Counted from the stretch's first letter, positions 24,881-37,742 are shown. The stretch is 64,000 nucleotides of DNA from Nymphaea colorata (GCF_008831285.2 NC_045145.1:16428802-16492801), one strand, 5' to 3'. The notes: generated from the sequence alone by a model not told the origin. Made by a program: numbers and translations.

Positions 24881-25803
24881 GTAAGATCGGAAGCTCCAGT
24901 TGTTTCTTCCACTTGAAAGACTCGTTCTAGGAAAATTAGACTTGTTTTAAGGACTTTTTACTAACTAAATTCTAGTTTTCTATGCTTAACCCGGTATGGA
25001 TCCTCAGATCAGATTCATGTCCACAAACTCAATTGATCCAAGCCCAGCCTCTTTTCCATGGACTGAGCTAATTTCGATAAGAAAATAGCTTTTAGGTAAT
25101 ATTTAAGAAGCTTTTTCCAATACAAACACGGGATCCCGGTGGATATGACTAACCCAGGCGGGATATAAACCCATGGATCTGGCCCAATCCAAATCTTAGA
25201 TGCACCTGTAAAATGGGCAAGATCTCTGCTCATAGCGTAATCTGACCCACTATCTTTGTTTTCAAACCCAAGCGGACCTAGACTTCCACGGAACTGGCTT
25301 CATATATATCTATCCAGCTAAAAGTGATCGGATAGTCCAAATATCAGAAGTCCCCTCGATAAACTTAACTAGATGTTGTAATCTGTCACAAGTGGCAAAA
25401 TTTTCTAAAAGAAGATAGCACCATTAGAGAAAGATGCGTCCATTTTACAAACCCCAATATGATCAAGTTTACTAAGAGCAGGTATACTTAGTTAGGGGCG
25501 AACTTAGAAAATTCTAGTTAAAGGGCACTATGTATAAAATTTCAAACTTTTAAAAGGCGCTAATGTATAAATGAGAAAAATTATTCATAAATGCCCACAC
25601 CTGCCTCCGCCCCTGCATGCAGTTTCGGCTTTGTCGCAATGGAGACACGCCCGTTGGTGAAGCCAAAGGACGCACACCCATTGGCGAAGCTCAATGGCCA
25701 ACCTACTAAGGGGTCTACCTTCGGTAGTACAACTAGTGTTGCTTTCACTGTCACCGCCATCACCACCACTACCACCACTAACCGTGTTTCATGCTGCCAC
25801 CAC

Positions 25804-25989
25804 TAGGGGCGGAGCCAAGTAGGGGCCTTGGCCCCCCTGAAAATTTCAAAAAGAAAATGTTACATGCAACTTTTAAAATTTTCGTCTAGCATTATATAAG
25901 AATTTTAAAAAATTATACTTTTGACTTTGTTAAACTTTTGAAATTATATTTCAATATTTTTAATAAAAAATTCCTACCTCCGCCCTTGA
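25804..25989. mobile_element. Small non-autonomous DNA transposon
   Basis: The termini are CTAGGGGCGGAGCCAAG on the left and, reverse complemented, TCAAGGGCGGAGGTAGG on the right. The heptamer CCACCAC occurs directly outside both ends (25797-25803 and 25990-25996), consistent with a 7-8 bp target duplication as made by hAT-type elements. The interior is AT-rich and non-coding. A probable relative with TAGGGGCGAA and CCGCCCCTG ends lies at about 25494-25616. The GGGGCGGAG-type end is a pattern I recall from many dicot genomes. The flanking ACC-rich sequence weakens the duplication evidence. Confidence 0.5.
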
Positions 25990-27148
25990 CCACCACCTCT
26001 CTGACTGAGTTTGCCACTTCACTTCTCTTTACCACTACTTTACTGTAAAGCAGTCTTGACACTTCTTCGAAAAGATTACCCTTCAAACTATTAGTGGAGC
26101 TAGAAATTTTTTTTTGGTGGGAGCACTCATTCAATATCCAACATAAAGGGGTCTAACATGTTGGATATTTGTTTCAAAAGGTATAGCGCACTGGGCAGCA
26201 CGACAGTCTATTTTAAAAGGTTCTATGTAACATGTTGGGTTTCTGTTTCAAGCGTATTGGGCAGCACGCTGAAGAAGTTTATGTTACCAAACTCATGGTT
26301 ACAGTCATGACCTAATGTGACACTATTCTTAGAAGGTAAAAAATTTTCAAACCATGCTTCGGGTGAGAGCCACACGCCGATTCTTTTATCGAAACGGTGA
26401 AAAGAAAAACCCACTTGCGCTGAAAAAGGTGCTGGATCACCGGTCTCGTGTTCAAATCTCGTTTATTGGCTGGCTCAGACAAGCAGGTGAGATGGGATGG
26501 TGGCCCGAGCGTTAGGGTTTACGAAGCCCAGGCTGTGGCGATCCGAGGATCAACAATAAAGGGTTTCGGGTTCGACCGAGGTCGATTGATCGGGAGAGCA
26601 TCGGGGAAGAGATAGAGGTATCGAGAGAGAGGGAGGGAGAGAGCGAGATAAAGAGAGAGGCATCGGGTAAGAAGGTTTGTGTTCGCCGAGAAGCCATGAA
26701 TTTCACGCCGATCTTTTTGTCTTTCGTTGATCTCTCTCTTTTTCGCTCTAAAAATGGAGTTTCTCCCCTTACCCGTCCAAGAGGAAAAGGAAAAAATGTG
26801 AAAGAGGAAAGGGAAGGGTTCGATCCAGGAAGTCTTTATTGTGCTATGAGCTGTTGGTGTTCCTTGTTTTTCTGATATGTTGCATTTATGTGTGTGGGTG
26901 AGTGCGATTCATTGAGTGTGAGAAGAGGGTTTTTGGTATGTGCAGGGAGAGAAGGTTGAGAGCGTGAGAGGTGAGGAAAAGGAGATCCGATTCTAGGATT
27001 ATATTGTGTTTTTGTTAACACCATCCTAGGGAAAGTGAGTGTTATTTCTTCCCATCCTCTCATTCGTTTGAAGTATTTGTTTATTTTCACCGTTTCGATC
27101 GGCCTACCGTCGTTGGCGTTGCGTTCTTTGAAGGAACCGTCGATCCAG

Positions 27149-30100
27149 ATGGATAGAAAGCTGGTGGTTAGTATCCTTGCTTTCTTTTCGGTTTTGTAGA
27201 TGATTTCGGAACTATTATTGCTAATGAGGTTTATCTTCCTCTGCTTTGACGTTGAATTTAGGTGCTGGGTATTCCTTGGGATGTCGATACCGAGGGGTTA
27301 AGGCAGTATATGAGCAAGTTTGGAGAGATCGAAGATGCTATCGTAATGAAGGTAAGCTGAGATGATTTTATGGGTTTGATTTAATTTGACAGAATTTGTG
27401 TCCGTAATGGCATCTTGGTTTCTTTACGATAGTAGTTTTAGTTGTTCCTCCCAGTTCCCATGATTTTTTCCGAGGAATGAATTACACCGCGAAATGATGC
27501 ATGAATGGTCGTGGTGCATCAGGATTCCAGGTTGGTGAACCCCCTTTTAGTTAGATTTTCAGGTGTAGAGAGGGCAGCGCCTTGGTTTCTTTACAATAGT
27601 AGTTTTAATGGTTCCTCCCAATTGTGATGTTTTTTGCCGAGGAATGAATTACACCATGAAATGATGCATGAATGGTCGTGGTGCGTCAGGATTCCTGGTT
27701 GGGGAACCCCCTTTTAGTTAGATTTCAAGTGTACAGAGGGCAGCTGAGCTCTTCTGATAATCTCGATCAGCAATATTACGCTTCCACGTTATGGTTGAAT
27801 GTTTGTTTGCATTGGGAAATAATGTCAATGGACTCGTTGTACTTTGTTGTCCTACTGCCTTGTTTTCTCTGCCATTCCTTTTTCTCTCTCTGTTATTCCA
27901 GATTGTATTATTATCCTAGTAGTTTGATATGGTTTCTGCTATTTATTTCAAAAATAATTGGCATGTTTGCATATTCTAGGTGCAATAGCTACGGAAATTT
28001 TGGCGCTATGCACCTAGGATACCGACCACACAAATACTGCTGTAGCCATTTTCTTGTGATAAGACCTTACTTAATTTGTCCATGCTTTAAGTGTTTGTAC
28101 TTTTCTCTGAAATATCTGTGGAGATTATTTTGCATCTATAATTTTCTATAAGTGGTAATTAGGCGTCACCTGTATTTTGTCCTCGATCATGTTAGTTCTT
28201 CTGTGATGAGTCAAGGACTTGTAAAGTTGCTGATTGGTTTTGCATTGGTTATGCCCACCTTTGTGAAAGCAAGGAAACTCAACACTTTCAAGTTCGGATG
28301 GAGCATTATGAGGAATGCAACACATTCTCATTTTGTGATTTGAATGTTTTACTTTCTTTAACATCTGTCATCTATTGACATGGGGCAACAAATTAATTAT
28401 AGTTTTTCAAAAGAACGGATCTGTGGTACTTGATTCTTTGGTTATCAGAGTGCTATCTTTACTCTGGAAGCAAATACAAACAGAAATTGTGAAACATGGC
28501 TTTGTCAGTTCTGAACATCAAGAAGTCTACTGCAGTTGAATTCTCAATACATTGAGTAACATCACATGAACATGGGCTTGCCTTACACATGTTCATGCAA
28601 GGTGGGTGTGGCTCTAGGTGTAGGTGCTGCATGAGGTTGGCTTTGTTATCTGATGCTTTTTTTGGAATTCACAGTTCATAGCACTTTTTATGTGACATCT
28701 GAATCCTTCAGTTCTTTTCTTTTCCATCTGCATATTTCTTACTTTCTGTTATGAGTCTCATCTTTGAATAGTTGGTGTGGATATATTTTAATGATTCGGC
28801 TACTTGTCATGTCAACTGAAGGGCAACTTAGTTTCCACTATAGGCATGGTTTCCAATTTAAGAATCTGCTATTTTGATTGTTCTTAATATTTTGTTTAAA
28901 TTTCAGGAAAGGTCGACAGGCCGATCTCGTGGTTTTGGTTATGTAACATTTGCATCAGAAGAAGATGCCAAGGTGATGGATGCTCTATTGTGGTTTTCCA
29001 CCATGAGGATATATAGCAAAATGTCATGATGTTATGTATGTCCAGTTTCCGTTTCTTGGGGACTAAGACCATGTCAAACTTGTTGAAACACATCAACAAC
29101 ATTTGTTACTCACCTTCCAGGGCGAGTTTGTTTTCTGTTGAAGGCCCTTGGCCATTAGGTAGTCTGTTTAGAAGGTCCTCCTTTTGTGGATCCATTTTGG
29201 ACATTTGCTGTACATGTAGACTAACGATTGACTTTAAAGACACAATACCACATTGCTTCTTTGTAAGTAGTTTCTGATGTTGAGATGTTGTGGGTGTCAA
29301 AGAAAACAAAGGACAAAACAGAATAGATGATAAAAGGATCACGGTTATGTATCAGATTATCATGAAATACTTGGAAAAATCTTGCCATAATGTGACACCA
29401 GTATCCCCTATGTAGGCTCATGAAGTTTGCAAGTGTTTCTATAGGAGAACTGGAGAAGGGTTTTAGGTTTCTTTGAATTGTGTTATGCTTATGCTTTTAC
29501 ATTTGAAATACTTGGAAAATGTTGCCAAAATATATCAACAGTATGCTATGGAAATATATGTGGAGACGTGGAGTTTGAGTGTGTTCTCTAAAGGAGAAAG
29601 GATGGAACTTGAAAGTTTCTTTAAATTGCATTATGTATGTGCTCTTGCATGCTGACATGTGTTTGTCCTCCCACCAATTATCTTTTTCTTCTTATCTTTT
29701 TTCCTCTGTATCTCATAAACACAGAATGCTCTTGAAAGTGAACATATTCTTGGAGGCAGGGTCTTGGAGGTGAAAATTGCAACTCCAAAGGTAAACATAG
29801 TTAAAGTTTTTATTCTTCTAATTTAGATTGGTTCAAGCTTTGTGTTTTTCTTACAAACTAGTTCAATTGTATTTTTTGTAATACTATGGATTACAAAGTG
29901 TAATTAAAATTCTCTAGGAAGAAATGAGGTCATCTTTAAAGAGGGCTACTCGGATATTTGTTGCCAGAATTCCACATTCTGTTACAGAGGAGATGTTTAG
30001 AAGGTAATGCTGTAAGTGGATTTTTTTTAGCTTAGTGTTATGCCTTTAGTTTAGATGTATCAGAAGCTGTGGGTAGTAAACTTGTTAAAATTGTTCATAT

Positions 30101-33100
30101 TGCTAAATAAATTTACCTATACATCACCTCAATGTTTGCTGCAGTTACTTCGAGAAATATGGTGAGATAACTGACTTATACATGCCTAAGGTAAGCCTTT
30201 TTCTTTTTTCAATTTTTTTCATTAAGCTTGTAACTGTAGTGCTTCTAGTTCATTTTGAGTTCTTGATCATTTCCCTTCATTTATTCTTGTATCTTTTTAG
30301 CTCTTGATCTTTGTTCTTTCTTCATTTTATTTTCCCTTTATTGTCTATCCATTGTTACGACAGTTTTGATGCATTTATAGTGGAAAATAGGACACTTGGA
30401 GGTTTTGTTGCTTTTAACGATCTCTTGACACAATTTGGATTCAGTATTATGAAGGCAATTTTTTTGTTCTCTGATGGTTATTTGATTATAAACTCTATGT
30501 GTGTGCATTGGGTTTTTGCATATTGTCAAAGTTGAGGCATGCCATTGAGATTCTTAAAAGTAGGTGTTGAAACTTAGCATTCTATTCAACCTGGACGTAA
30601 GCATCTGCCTTATGCATGTCTTTGCAGTGTGTGGCATTGATGGAATCATGGAACCCTTGTGAGAATTTTGTATATAAACTCATTCATCATTGTCACTTTT
30701 GTATGCTTGTCTAGTTCTGTAGCTATTGGTTCCACTTATTGTAGTTTGTCACTTTTGTATGCTTGTCTAGTTCTGTAGCTATTGGTTCCACTTATTGTAG
30801 TTCAGCTGCCATGGACATGGTCTGTGCCTCCCGGGCTAATATGTTTTCTCATCTGAAGGTTTGACTTTTGTAGGATCAAGTGTCAAAAGGACATCGTGGG
30901 ATTGGCTTTATCACTTTCCAAACTGCAGGTCAGTTTTATCATTCTTCTGGTCCAGAAAGTAGGCTGAAAGAACAGTGCTATACTGTTGAAACTTTAATCA
31001 GGGAAGTATTAATGCTGTGATGTCCATCTGCTTTTACTTGCATAATATTTTCATTAACCAGCACATTATTGTTTGAGCCATATGTTACATGAGTGCGGGT
31101 GTGGATGCATATTCAGCCGTACCATTTTTCAGAGACTTAGGTGTGTGCTTTTATCACCCAAAAGAAGCTTGTATGTGCAACATTACAAATAATAAAGCAT
31201 AATGTGTCCATCGACTATCAAGAGCCGCACCAGTGTGCACCCAGTTACAGCAGTCATGTGACATATTTTCAGCAGCTAATGATAGTAAGAGTGTTCATAA
31301 ATGTGTTCAGCTTGTATCGCCTTTGAGTGACTGGGTGGATACCTCAAATTGTGTTTTTATTTTTTATTTTTCCTGCGTATGTCTAGAAGTTTAATGTATT
31401 TTTGCTGTACTGTACTTAGTACTTGTTTCATTTTGTATACCTCCGTCAGAATGAAATGATGATAAGAATTGAGAAGGATAAATTTCCCTTGTGACTGAAT
31501 TTGGATCCGCTTTCAAGTCCCAACTTTTTAATGCAAATGGGTTTTGGGTGAGTCGCCATTTCTATATAACTGAAGTAGGATCTTGTGTGTAACAATAATG
31601 GATTCCTTTCTGCAATTCTGTATATTCACCACTATTGCTTTTGAATCATGTCAGGAAGTCAGGGATCTATGTGATGCTTATCTTACTTTCTGTTGCTATT
31701 TGTTACTTTCTAGTACCATGAGCAATGAGTTCAGTTATAATGTGCCTTGGCTGCTTTAGGCTTAAAATCTTTTCTCTTGGTGATAATACAGAATCAGTTG
31801 ATACTCTCATGACTGAAACTCATGAGTTGGAAGGTTCAACAGTTGTCGTTGATCGAGCAACACCAAAGGCAAGCCAATTCTCCCTTTTATGATTTGTGAT
31901 ATCCTCCTGCAAGCTTTTTTTTTTCTGTTCTGGAGGTTGCATTTGTTTATTGCATGGCGAGAGTCGGTAATGAGGCAAACTATGATTTTTCATACCACCA
32001 AAATGGAAGCTGATTTACATCCTAGAAAGGAAATGTGATAGTAGTTGTGCACTTCAGGAAGAGGAGTTCAGGTATCCCAGCAGAGTAATGCAAGGTGGAT
32101 ATGGTGCATATAATGCTTATATTACTGCAGCCACTCGGTATGCAGCATTAGGAGCCCCAACACTTTATGATAATCCAGGTTCTTCATTTGGAAGTAAGTG
32201 CATTAGATTTGTGAAAGTAAATTGTTGGGTACTTCAGCTCCTTTTTTTATTTTAATCTTATATGCATAATAATCTTATCAAATTCATGTCATGCAGGAGG
32301 CTTCTCTGGGTCAAGTCGAATGGGGAAAAAGATATTTGTTGGAAGACTTCCGCAGGAGGCAAATGCAGAAGATTTGCGTGAATATTTTGGAAAATTTGGC
32401 CGAATTTTAGATGTCTATGTCCCAAAGGTGATTTTTGTATTTTATTGTAGTTGTCAGCTAAAGGATGGCTGAAGCGATAAAAAAATTTCCAGTTTCAAGT
32501 GAACTTTTAAGACAATGACCAGCCGATTATTCACTTTGGATCCAAAAGAGTTTTAGTTTTGAGCTTTATCAACTTAAGAGCTTTCATACTTTCCTCGCAT
32601 GGCCAAGCTGAGAACAAGAACATAACTTTTACTGGGCAATTCTGCATCATAATCGACCAACTTCAAATGAATGAGATTTTTCTGTTCTCTGTGTTAAAGG
32701 CATTAATCTTGCATGGCAGCAGTTACAGCCATTTACTTTGTCCTAATTTTTAACATGCCACAACAGCATGGACAACGACTCTTAACATCTATAGGCTGAT
32801 AGTGTGAAGAGGAAGTTGAATTCAGTATTTGGTTTCAATTTGTTGTTGTTTCCACTGGTTAAACATCACAGGTTGAGATAATGAATTACTCTATTGGTCT
32901 TACTTATAAAGTGTTTGTCTATTAACCGAAGATGTGCAAGTAACTTGGCACTCTTCTCTAATTATTCTGTACATACCACCTTTATAATGTCTATTTTTAC
33001 TTTGTCAAAGGTTTGTGTTTTATCTTTTGAGGATTCTATAATGGCAGATCGTACTTGAAACAAGCTGATTCAGTATCTCCTACATACCTCTGTTTATTTA

Positions 33101-35470
33101 TGTTAAGTTAAACTCTTTCTTCTTCATTAAAGATGCCACAGTATTGGCAACTAACATTTTCTAGCAGAAAATACATGTTAATTCCTCTGCAAATGACGTG
33201 CATGAGGATGCAACTATGCCAACATTGTTAACTTTGCTTGGCTGGCCTATCCCAAGTTATAGGAATGTTGATGTTCTAAATTAGTGGATCTGGTTTCCTA
33301 TTTCTATGGGATCAACAATTGACTAGAAACCTTGGGATCCAAAATGGATATGATATCTGAGAGTGAGAGGTTGTCGTTCATGGTAAATGCTGGTCTTTTG
33401 ATGTTTTTTTGCTCCTTTGTCTTTTTCCATTTTTTGGGGCTTCTCTTTTTCCAAATCATCCTTCACTGTAAGACTGGTCATAAAAATGTTATATTGCTAA
33501 TCTAATTGTTTTTGGTGTTTTGGTTGTATCTTGTACTTTTTTGTCTTGTTATTTCATGACTACAGATGGTCTTCACCATTTTATATTTTGATCATGTTGT
33601 CATTAGGAAGTTTTGATTGGGACAAGATTTGTATGTTCAATTAAGAAGTCTAATTGAAATATGTTCTTGTTCATATTGACCAGGATCCTAAGAGAACTGG
33701 ACATAGAGGGTTTGGTTTTGTTACTTTTGCAGATGATGGTGTAGCTGACCGTGTAGCCCGTCGATCTCATGAAATTCATGGACAACAGGTATGCAAGTGT
33801 GTTCAGGTTGTTTTTACATCATGTATGCTAACTATCATTCTTCAAATCTACTTTGTTATGATGAACTTTAACTTTATGCCCTAGTCTGCTGCTAAAACTG
33901 ATTCTCCATGTCTTTGAGCGTGTAACTAAAATTTGTAACCAGGTTTGAGTTGAAACCCAAGTTTCCTGTTGTTAGGAATATATGAACTTCTTGCATCTTT
34001 TCCGTTCTACTGCTTCCCAGTTCTCAAGCCATTTTCCCCAGTATAGCACATCCGGTTATGTATAGCTTCAGGCTGTGGACAAATTTTGTCTTGCATATTA
34101 TGGGAAAATTAGATCTTCGACTTGTCATAATCCAAACAATCTGACTTCTATTTCTCTCTTCAACCTATTCCCCTCCCTCCCCTCTCCCTCCCAAAACAAC
34201 ATTTAATGTGTGTGTGAGAGAGAGAGGTCAGGATTAGTTGCATCTGATGTTCCTGGATTATGTGCTGCTGCAAGTGTGATGTTTATGCATAAATACTACC
34301 AAACACTTTAGAGGCTTATATGAGGACAACATCATATGGAGTTTTTTTCTTCAATTATGTTGTTCATGTGTAACTAATGGAAACTAGGTTTTCTTATCTG
34401 CTCATAATTCTTAGTTTGAGGATCATGACAATTATATTTGCTACTTGCTGTCCTAAAAGTTGAATGTGTAAAGCTATATATCATCTGTCTTTTTTAGTTG
34501 GGTATTTTAAAATTGAGGGGGACAATGGATTTCCATTTCTCAGGGGTATATTGATCCCAGTGGAAATGCACATATTGCCTACTACTGAAAGTGCTGATAC
34601 TTAAAGTACTGCCCAGATGTCAATAGGCTAGGATAATAATACTAAAACCCCATACGGATCTTAATAAATGACAAAAGAATGAATGCCTCCCAAGACCTTG
34701 AACAAACGCCAAGGAACAACTACTGGGCCACACGTTTCTGGCTCACTTTCTGTTCTGCAGCTATATTAAATAATTAATGGCTTTCTGGTGGCATACATTT
34801 TTTTTTTACCCTATTGTCTTCTACTGTCTGAGTTTTCCTTTCCCCTGGAATTACATTTTACTATGTTCATACAGAATATTATATCCTCTCATCATTGATG
34901 CTATAATCTTATGCAGGTTGCTATTGATTCTGCTACACCACTGGACGAGGGAGGTGCAAGTAGTAGTTACATGGCAGAAGCAATGGAACAGATGAGAGGA
35001 TATGGTGGGCCAATGCGTGGTTATAGCCGACTTTATGGCAATGTAGATTTCGAGGATGTAAGTGTACCCTTTGTATTTCCATGTTTCACAATGTTATGTA
35101 TATGTCTTTACTTTGAAGACATTAATGAATTTCAGCTTATAGTCAACTATTACAATATAAATCTCTCTCCATGTGATAAATAACATGCCTTATATTTCTA
35201 ATACCATGTAAGAATGAAATCTGGTAATGTGGTCTTTTGTTTTCAAGTTTAAACAAATGAATATAAATTGTTTTTCTTTTTCTTACTTTTGTCTCAATCT
35301 TTACTTTTGCCATCTTCTTTTCCTCTATGATAGATAATTATAGGGCTTGCTCCCTGCCCCAACAATGATTGATTGATTCAAATATTTTTTCCTAGTGGGG
35401 GAGCTATGTGACTGGTGGTGGTGGAGGCGTCCGTTCTTCTAGGATGGATTGGAGGTACAGGCCATACTAA
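27149..35470 (+). CDS. Three-RRM RNA-binding protein, DAZAP1/hnRNP-like
   Basis: Thirteen coding exons: 27149-27166, 27262-27351, 28907-28972, 29725-29790, 29918-30003, 30145-30190, 30874-30928, 31792-31868, 32058-32193, 32297-32427, 33684-33788, 34917-35057, 35396-35470. They join in phase to 363 aa. RRM1 is about 4-79 (RNP1 RGFGYVTF, 44-51), RRM2 about 92-167 (RNP2 IFVARI, RNP1 RGIGFITF, 132-139) and RRM3 about 225-300 (RNP2 IFVGRL, RNP1 RGFGFVTF, 265-272). Between RRM2 and RRM3 lies a Tyr/Ala-rich linker (AYITAATRYAALGAPTLYDN). The Gly-rich tail ends in SSRMDWRYRPY. This matches a conserved plant group annotated as heterogeneous nuclear ribonucleoprotein 1-like or DAZ-associated protein 1-like; such proteins act in mRNA processing or transport. 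The MDRKLVVLGIPW start agrees with the family. Intron 8 (31869-32057) begins with GC. The leader probably lies in GA-rich sequence near 26580-26680 and may be spliced at GGGTAAG near 26665. Confidence 0.94.
27414..27744. repeat. 165-bp tandem duplication in intron 2
   Basis: Copy 1 (27414-27578) and copy 2 (27581-27744) align along their whole length with roughly 90% identity by eye. Both run from CTTGGTTTCTTTAC to GAGGGCAGC. They lie about 60 bases after the 5' splice site of intron 2 of the RRM gene. No reading frame is conserved between them, so this looks like a non-coding duplication. Confidence 0.9.
30692..30802. repeat. Near-perfect 56-bp tandem duplication, intron 6
   Basis: The unit starting GTCACTTTTGTATGCTTGTC at 30692 repeats at 30748 with no difference I can see until the end of the unit, so it is probably recent. 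It lies inside intron 6 of the RRM gene, about 70 bases before exon 7. Confidence 0.95.
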
Positions 35471-35699
35471 ATTAATCAAGTGGAGTTTGGTTCTGTTGTT
35501 CTGGCTTCTGCAGAGTAAGACTATGCCGTGAAACCAGCTCTCTTGCAAGTAAATGTACCCATGAAGCTGTGACGCAAGTTGATCTATTTAGTGGAAGTGA
35601 AAACTTGTATGAAGTTTTTACTCTTAATTCGAACTACTTTCAGCTTATTTTCTGTTGTACTGAGTGGTTTGGAAACGTATGTTAATCTCTTGTGACTTG

Positions 35700-35700
<1 letters not shown>

Positions 35701-35744
<44 letters not shown>
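35701..35744. repeat. (CT)n microsatellite in RRM gene 3' region
   Basis: About twenty-two uninterrupted CT units, 231 bases after the stop codon. If the AATAAA at 36116 is the poly(A) signal, this lies in the 3'UTR. Confidence 0.95.
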
Positions 35745-35747
<3 letters not shown>

Positions 35748-36115
35748 CCCCCCTCCTCCTTTCCTTTCCCTTGTATGTGGGTCTGCAGTTGGCTCTGTTT
35801 TTCTGCAATTCTCGTCAATTTTCAGGACCTGGATGATTGACACTGACGCCGCTATGTGCAATACAGTAGCAGAAAGGAGAACATTTTGGCGGTTGGACAG
35901 ACGTGTTTTTATCCATTTGTGGATAAACTGACCTTCTCTTCTGTATTTCAGACGCATAGGAAGTTATCTTTGCTTTGTGCTTGGGGAAAGGAAAAAAAGG
36001 AGGCATAACTCCATACTTCCATGAGCGTGTTCAGCTTTTTACAATTGAAACTCGAGATTGAACTTTCAACCGATATGAAGAATGGCTGAACTATTGAAAC
36101 TTCCAACATTTTAAT

Positions 36116-36121
36116 AATAAA
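36116..36121 (+). promoter_or_regulatory. Possible poly(A) signal, RRM gene
   Basis: AATAAA about 650 bases downstream of the stop codon. Plant poly(A) signals are loose, so this is only a candidate. Confidence 0.25.
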
Positions 36122-36149
36122 ACTGGTTGAAATTGTGATGCAGTCCAAA

Positions 36150-37742
36150 TTTTGGGTCTTATATAGGTTTTTCTTGACATTTCGGAGTCCGATTATCCTT
36201 TGTTACCTGTTTACTGAACTGGAGGTAAGCATTTGAATTCAGTAATATTTAAATATTAATCTATTACTTTATCTATCGGAGTTTTCAATTTGAACATGTT
36301 AGATACTAGCCACCTTGTATCATATGTGACCGACAATCACAAGATTAAAGGGTTTGACACAGAATTTGTTTTAGGAGATTCTATATTGCCTGTGGTCAAC
36401 GACGCCGCTACACCTAGCCCTGTGACTCACAAGTATTTATATGCGCCCCCCACCACCAAATGGAAAAAAAAAGAGAGAGAGAGAGAGAGAGTGACTGGGC
36501 GTTGGAATTCTGGATATCAAAATCCAGAAAAATGAAATAACGGCATGGTTTGTTGGTATTGTAAAAACTGGGTGCTTTTGCATTTTTCAAGTCTGAAAGC
36601 ATGGGCTTAAGGTAACCATCAGCAAAACAGAAATAATGGAAAGGATAAATCCCTTTTTTCCCTCCTTTATTTCACTTGGTGCTTGATTTGAATGTTGTTC
36701 TAGTTCCGTTACTGCTTGTGGTTAATTTGCTTGCAGCTAGATACTATAGTAGTATGAAAGTTACTGCATTATAGCACCGTAGATTCTAGCTTATTCTAAG
36801 GAATCATTTTTCTCTGGAAAATATGGCATATATAACAAATGAAGTGCTACATAAATAAAGGGAACATCAGGAACGTCCAAATCAATTTTAGTTTTACTAA
36901 GATCATTAAAAAATATATATACAATAAAACTAGAAAAATGGATCTTGTTTCAACATCATAACTCGAATTAATAAAAGATCAAAGATACTGAGGTTAATGA
37001 AAAATCATTTTGGCTCAACAATGGGGATCAGGAAGCTGTACCTTGTCAATGAGAAACATCAATGTTGCAAGTATCGGATTTCTTGTTCCCACATTGGCCT
37101 GTATCAGGTGATATGCATCAGCTCTTATTAATCATGTTTAAATTATTGATTTTCTTTCTTCTCTTGTACCTGATGCATTCTTAAAAATAAAGAGGGGAAG
37201 TAAATAAATTTTTAAATAGTACAAAAAAAGCGAAAAAGAAATTTTTTTAGAAAAAAATTACAGAAGTTTATCCAACGATAATTTTTCATCCAGAAATTTT
37301 AAATAAGCCCTGAAGACTTGTGATTTTGAGGGTTATGCATATTTACTCAAATAGCCAAAAACAGAACGGAAAAGAGTATCTTATCTAAAAATCCCAAGAG
37401 TTCAGCAGTGAAAACCTAAGAGCTCTTGAGGAAGAGGATCAAGGATTCATTTTGCTATCTAGCAGCATAATCCATCCGCTCGAACAAATTCATCATCTTG
37501 CTTTATCTTCATTTTTTTTTTGCTAAGCTTGTCCATTTTTAGTATACTGAATTTCATTTCGTTTTGACCTCTATTGCTTTTTGTTGCATCAAACGTGATT
37601 TTGGCAATTAGTGGCAGAGCCAAAAGTTTTAGTACAAGATTCAAGGAAAAAGGTAATTTGTGAATTGTTATGCACTTAAATGAATTTTGGACAAGTCAGA
37701 GGGCCTGTGCAAACATCCGGTATACGGCAATATGGGGCCCCC
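36150..37742. other. Spacer between RRM gene and MCCB
   Basis: AT-rich with no gene recognised. It contains a GA microsatellite at 36472-36491 and a degenerate AGTGGCAGAGCC-like repeat end near 37610. The last part is the upstream region of MCCB. Confidence 0.6.

Larger units (their letters stand above)
13070..26480. other. Gene-poor spacer with small repeats
   Basis: No protein or RNA gene recognised over about 13 kb. The open frames at 13486-13911 (minus), 15092-15453 (both strands), 17975-18373, 19404-19793 and 21457-21825 show no family motifs and no supported splicing. A CACGTG G-box at 13818 and a CACGTC at 13853 lie in a GC-richer patch downstream of the bHLH gene. A GC-rich island at about 15000-15450 is unexplained. 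The rest is AT-rich with MITE-like elements near 16.6, 23.9, 24.6 and 25.8 kb and a tandem repeat near 18.95 kb. Confidence 0.55.

Noticed and set aside
26420-26460. tRNA- or SINE-like box B (GTGTTCAAATCTC)
   Set aside because: Only a loose match to GGTTCGANNCC, with no box A at the right spacing and no foldable cloverleaf. No tRNA gene was found anywhere in the window.
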